From positions 1 to 6,313 of the forward strand of contig SKYW01000148.1 in the NCBI GenBank assembly GCA_007127695.1: a DNA stretch of 6,313 nucleotides. Reading direction: 5' to 3'. This DNA comes from Balneolales bacterium. Its GTDB lineage: Bacteria; Bacteroidota; Rhodothermia; Balneolales; Natronogracilivirgulaceae. Positions 5,241 through 6,313 of this stretch are shown one piece after another. The first letter of the stretch is position 1. Every line of letters starts with the position of its first letter. The notes under the pieces were generated by a model. The model ran no database searches and was not told the DNA's origin. It saw only the letters and a list, made by a program, of their open reading frames with translations. The translations under genes were made by a program, and so were the position numbers.

Positions 5241-5273
5241 GTATAACATGGGTTTCAACCTGGATCGTTATGT
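5241..5273 (+). mobile_element. Degenerate or truncated attC (R''-L'' half)
   Basis: GTATAAC (5241-5247), a six-base spacer, then TTCAACCTGGA (5254-5264) reproduces the R''-spacer-L'' order and spacing of the complete attC (GTATAAC, six bases, TTCAACCGGA), including the C in TTCAAC that gives an extrahelical base. A complementary L' (expected CCAGGTTAA-like) is absent from the next 300 bases; only GTTATGT (5267-5273), a poor R' match, follows at once. It reads as an attC that lost its L'-side arm by internal deletion, or the junction of a cassette-array rearrangement. It would mark the right end of the toxin-antitoxin cassette. Confidence 0.55.
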
Positions 5274-5570
5274 TCATCATTTACTTCCTTTCATTTTTTC
5301 CACTTTCCTCAGAAAAATCATTTAACAATGTTCGTGAAATTTTTTAAAAAAAGTAATTTAACATGTGGTAAGCTGGAGTACCTTATTGAGATTCTACTTA
5401 TGCTCATTTTCGCTGATTTTCTGCTTTTCTTCGATTTACTGTTTATGGACTTACAGCTTTATCTAAAAAGGCCAAAGAATCTGCTTACCCCTGGTTATCA
5501 ATTTTATTAGGCTTGTATGAAAACAATCTTACGAATTAGCAATTATTGTACGAATATTCAGACTCTCTAA
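5274..5570. other. AT-rich intergenic stretch without a convincing gene
   Basis: A 60-codon hydrophobic frame (5328-5510, plus) lacks a ribosome site and probably reflects T-rich sequence. The stretch separates the half attC from the 3' end of the phosphotransferase gene. No T-tailed hairpin is seen for the phosphotransferase transcript, and no attC L'-R' half could be found. Confidence 0.5.
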
Positions 5571-6313
5571 TCAACGGGACGATGCCCATGCCTCTAACCG
5601 ATTGATCCACCATTCCCATTCTTTGTTTGCCCCGGCTCTTCCGCCTTTTACGCCCCGTGCTTTTGACCATAACAGCATAAAAGCTCCGGACACGATTCCG
5701 GCTTGTTCCAGTTGCTGCCATAACTCCTCGTCAAGAGTATAACCCAAATGGGCTTCCAGCATTAAGCGATATTTTAGCAGAACAGCTTCTTTAGACTCTG
5801 CCAGTCTCGATGCATTTACGGCCAGGAACCAACCGATATCGAATGTACACGGTGCCTGTCCGGCAAATGCCCAGTCCAGCAAGCATAACCGACCATCTTT
5901 CCCTTTTGCAAAATTGGCAATTTTGGTATCTCCATGTACCAGGGTGCGTGGCAGGTCTTTCCATGATCGGGTAATGTCGCCGGCAGGTAACAGGAAAAGC
6001 TCTTGCAGGTGGTCCGGCAGAAGTGTCATTGCCATTTCCCAACTTTCTTTGACCATCTGAGGCAAACTATTCGCCCAATTATCTGTGTAGTTCAGATGAT
6101 CCATTGGCCCCATGATATAGACAAAATCTTGCATTTGATGCAGCCATGGCAGGGATTCCATGATTGGCGATTCCCAATATCCGGCATGTAATTCAGCCAG
6201 TTTATCGAGCATAAGATCCTGATCACTTTGGTCAAGTTCTATTCGTTCACTCGGAAACAGTCCGTCGGACATATCTTCCATTAATAATCCAATTTTCGAA
6301 GGTGTAGTACCGA
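5571..6313 (-). CDS. APH/choline-kinase-like phosphotransferase (partial, N-terminus beyond window)
   Basis: Residues are numbered from Met 6281, but the frame stays open to the right edge and the extra upstream residues (GTTPSKIGLL before MEDMSDG) match the hinge strand and linker of kinase-like phosphotransferases, so the true start and the ATP-binding N-lobe lie outside. Seen: the catalytic loop LVHGDTKIAN (114-123; Asp118 as catalytic base, Asn123 for metal), then LCLLDWAFAGQAP (132-144) with the metal-binding Asp136, then FDIGWFL (147-153). This is the signature of the aminoglycoside phosphotransferase/choline kinase fold (PF01636 or the related ecdysteroid-kinase-like group), which transfers the ATP gamma-phosphate to a small-molecule hydroxyl. 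The substrate is unknown; nothing marks it as a known antibiotic-resistance enzyme. The C-terminus (WEWWINRLEAWASSR) appears complete. Composition is less AT-rich than the cassette stretch to its left. Confidence 0.88.
   Translation of the reverse strand, partial: GTTPSKIGLLMEDMSDGLFPSERIELDQSDQDLMLDKLAELHAGYWESPIMESLPWLHQMQDFVYIMGPMDHLNYTDNWANSLPQMVKESWEMAMTLLPDHLQELFLLPAGDITRSWKDLPRTLVHGDTKIANFAKGKDGRLCLLDWAFAGQAPCTFDIGWFLAVNASRLAESKEAVLLKYRLMLEAHLGYTLDEELWQQLEQAGIVSGAFMLLWSKARGVKGGRAGANKEWEWWINRLEAWASSR

Noticed and set aside
5328..5510. 60-residue hydrophobic plus-strand frame
   Set aside because: No ribosome site, and the hydrophobic composition follows from the T-rich sequence. No family resemblance seen.

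Overview
The window looks like accessory bacterial DNA with mixed base composition. The left part (1-1500) is of middling GC. A GC-rich block covers about 1505-2190. A distinctly AT-rich stretch covers about 2500-5560, and a medium-GC block reaches the right edge. No rRNA, tRNA, CRISPR array, integrase or transposase is visible. The AAA ATPase and the short tandem heptamers lean toward the Bacteroidota/Balneolota/Rhodothermota side of the tree, but nothing here fixes the organism, and that is only a weak inference.

Left part (minus strand, reading right to left): a HIT-family nucleotide hydrolase/transferase (1497-1976) is followed, with an 8-base overlap, by an unrecognised gene broken by a one-base frameshift (1032-1504). 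After a short AT-rich regulatory gap with three copies of a 10-base motif comes a presumptive AAA_14/DUF4143-type ATPase that runs off the left edge (1-866). The HIT gene is preceded by eleven 7-base tandem units and a GC-rich hairpin, in a 575-base divergent intergenic region.

Middle part: a membrane-anchored protein of unknown function (2552-3232, plus) is the only convincing plus-strand gene. It converges with a minus-strand pair, a four-helix DUF2975-type membrane protein and a small Cro/CI-type regulator (3314-4143). To the right lies the most informative element of the window, a textbook integron attC recombination site at 4299-4432. It has complementary R boxes, a 19-bp stem and the two canonical extrahelical bases. 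It is followed by a toxin-antitoxin module (4457-5090, minus). The antitoxin is intact and AbrB-like, while the RelE/ParE/HigB-like toxin is cut by an in-frame TAG, after which 38 family-like residues continue in the same frame. A second R''-L'' attC half, apparently without its partner half, lies at 5241-5273. About 300 bases of AT-rich DNA then lead to the C-terminal part of an APH/choline-kinase-like phosphotransferase (5571 to the right edge, minus).

Reading: 3314 to about 5273 is best explained as one or two integron gene cassettes (a DUF2975/regulator cassette and a toxin-antitoxin cassette). They may be part of a sedentary cassette array or of an array without integrase. Unusually, the cassette genes run opposite to the attC orientation, so they must rely on their own promoters. 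Signs of decay recur: a frameshift, a nonsense mutation and a half attC. Whether the HIT/AAA side and the phosphotransferase side belong to the array or are the flanking chromosome cannot be told from this window.
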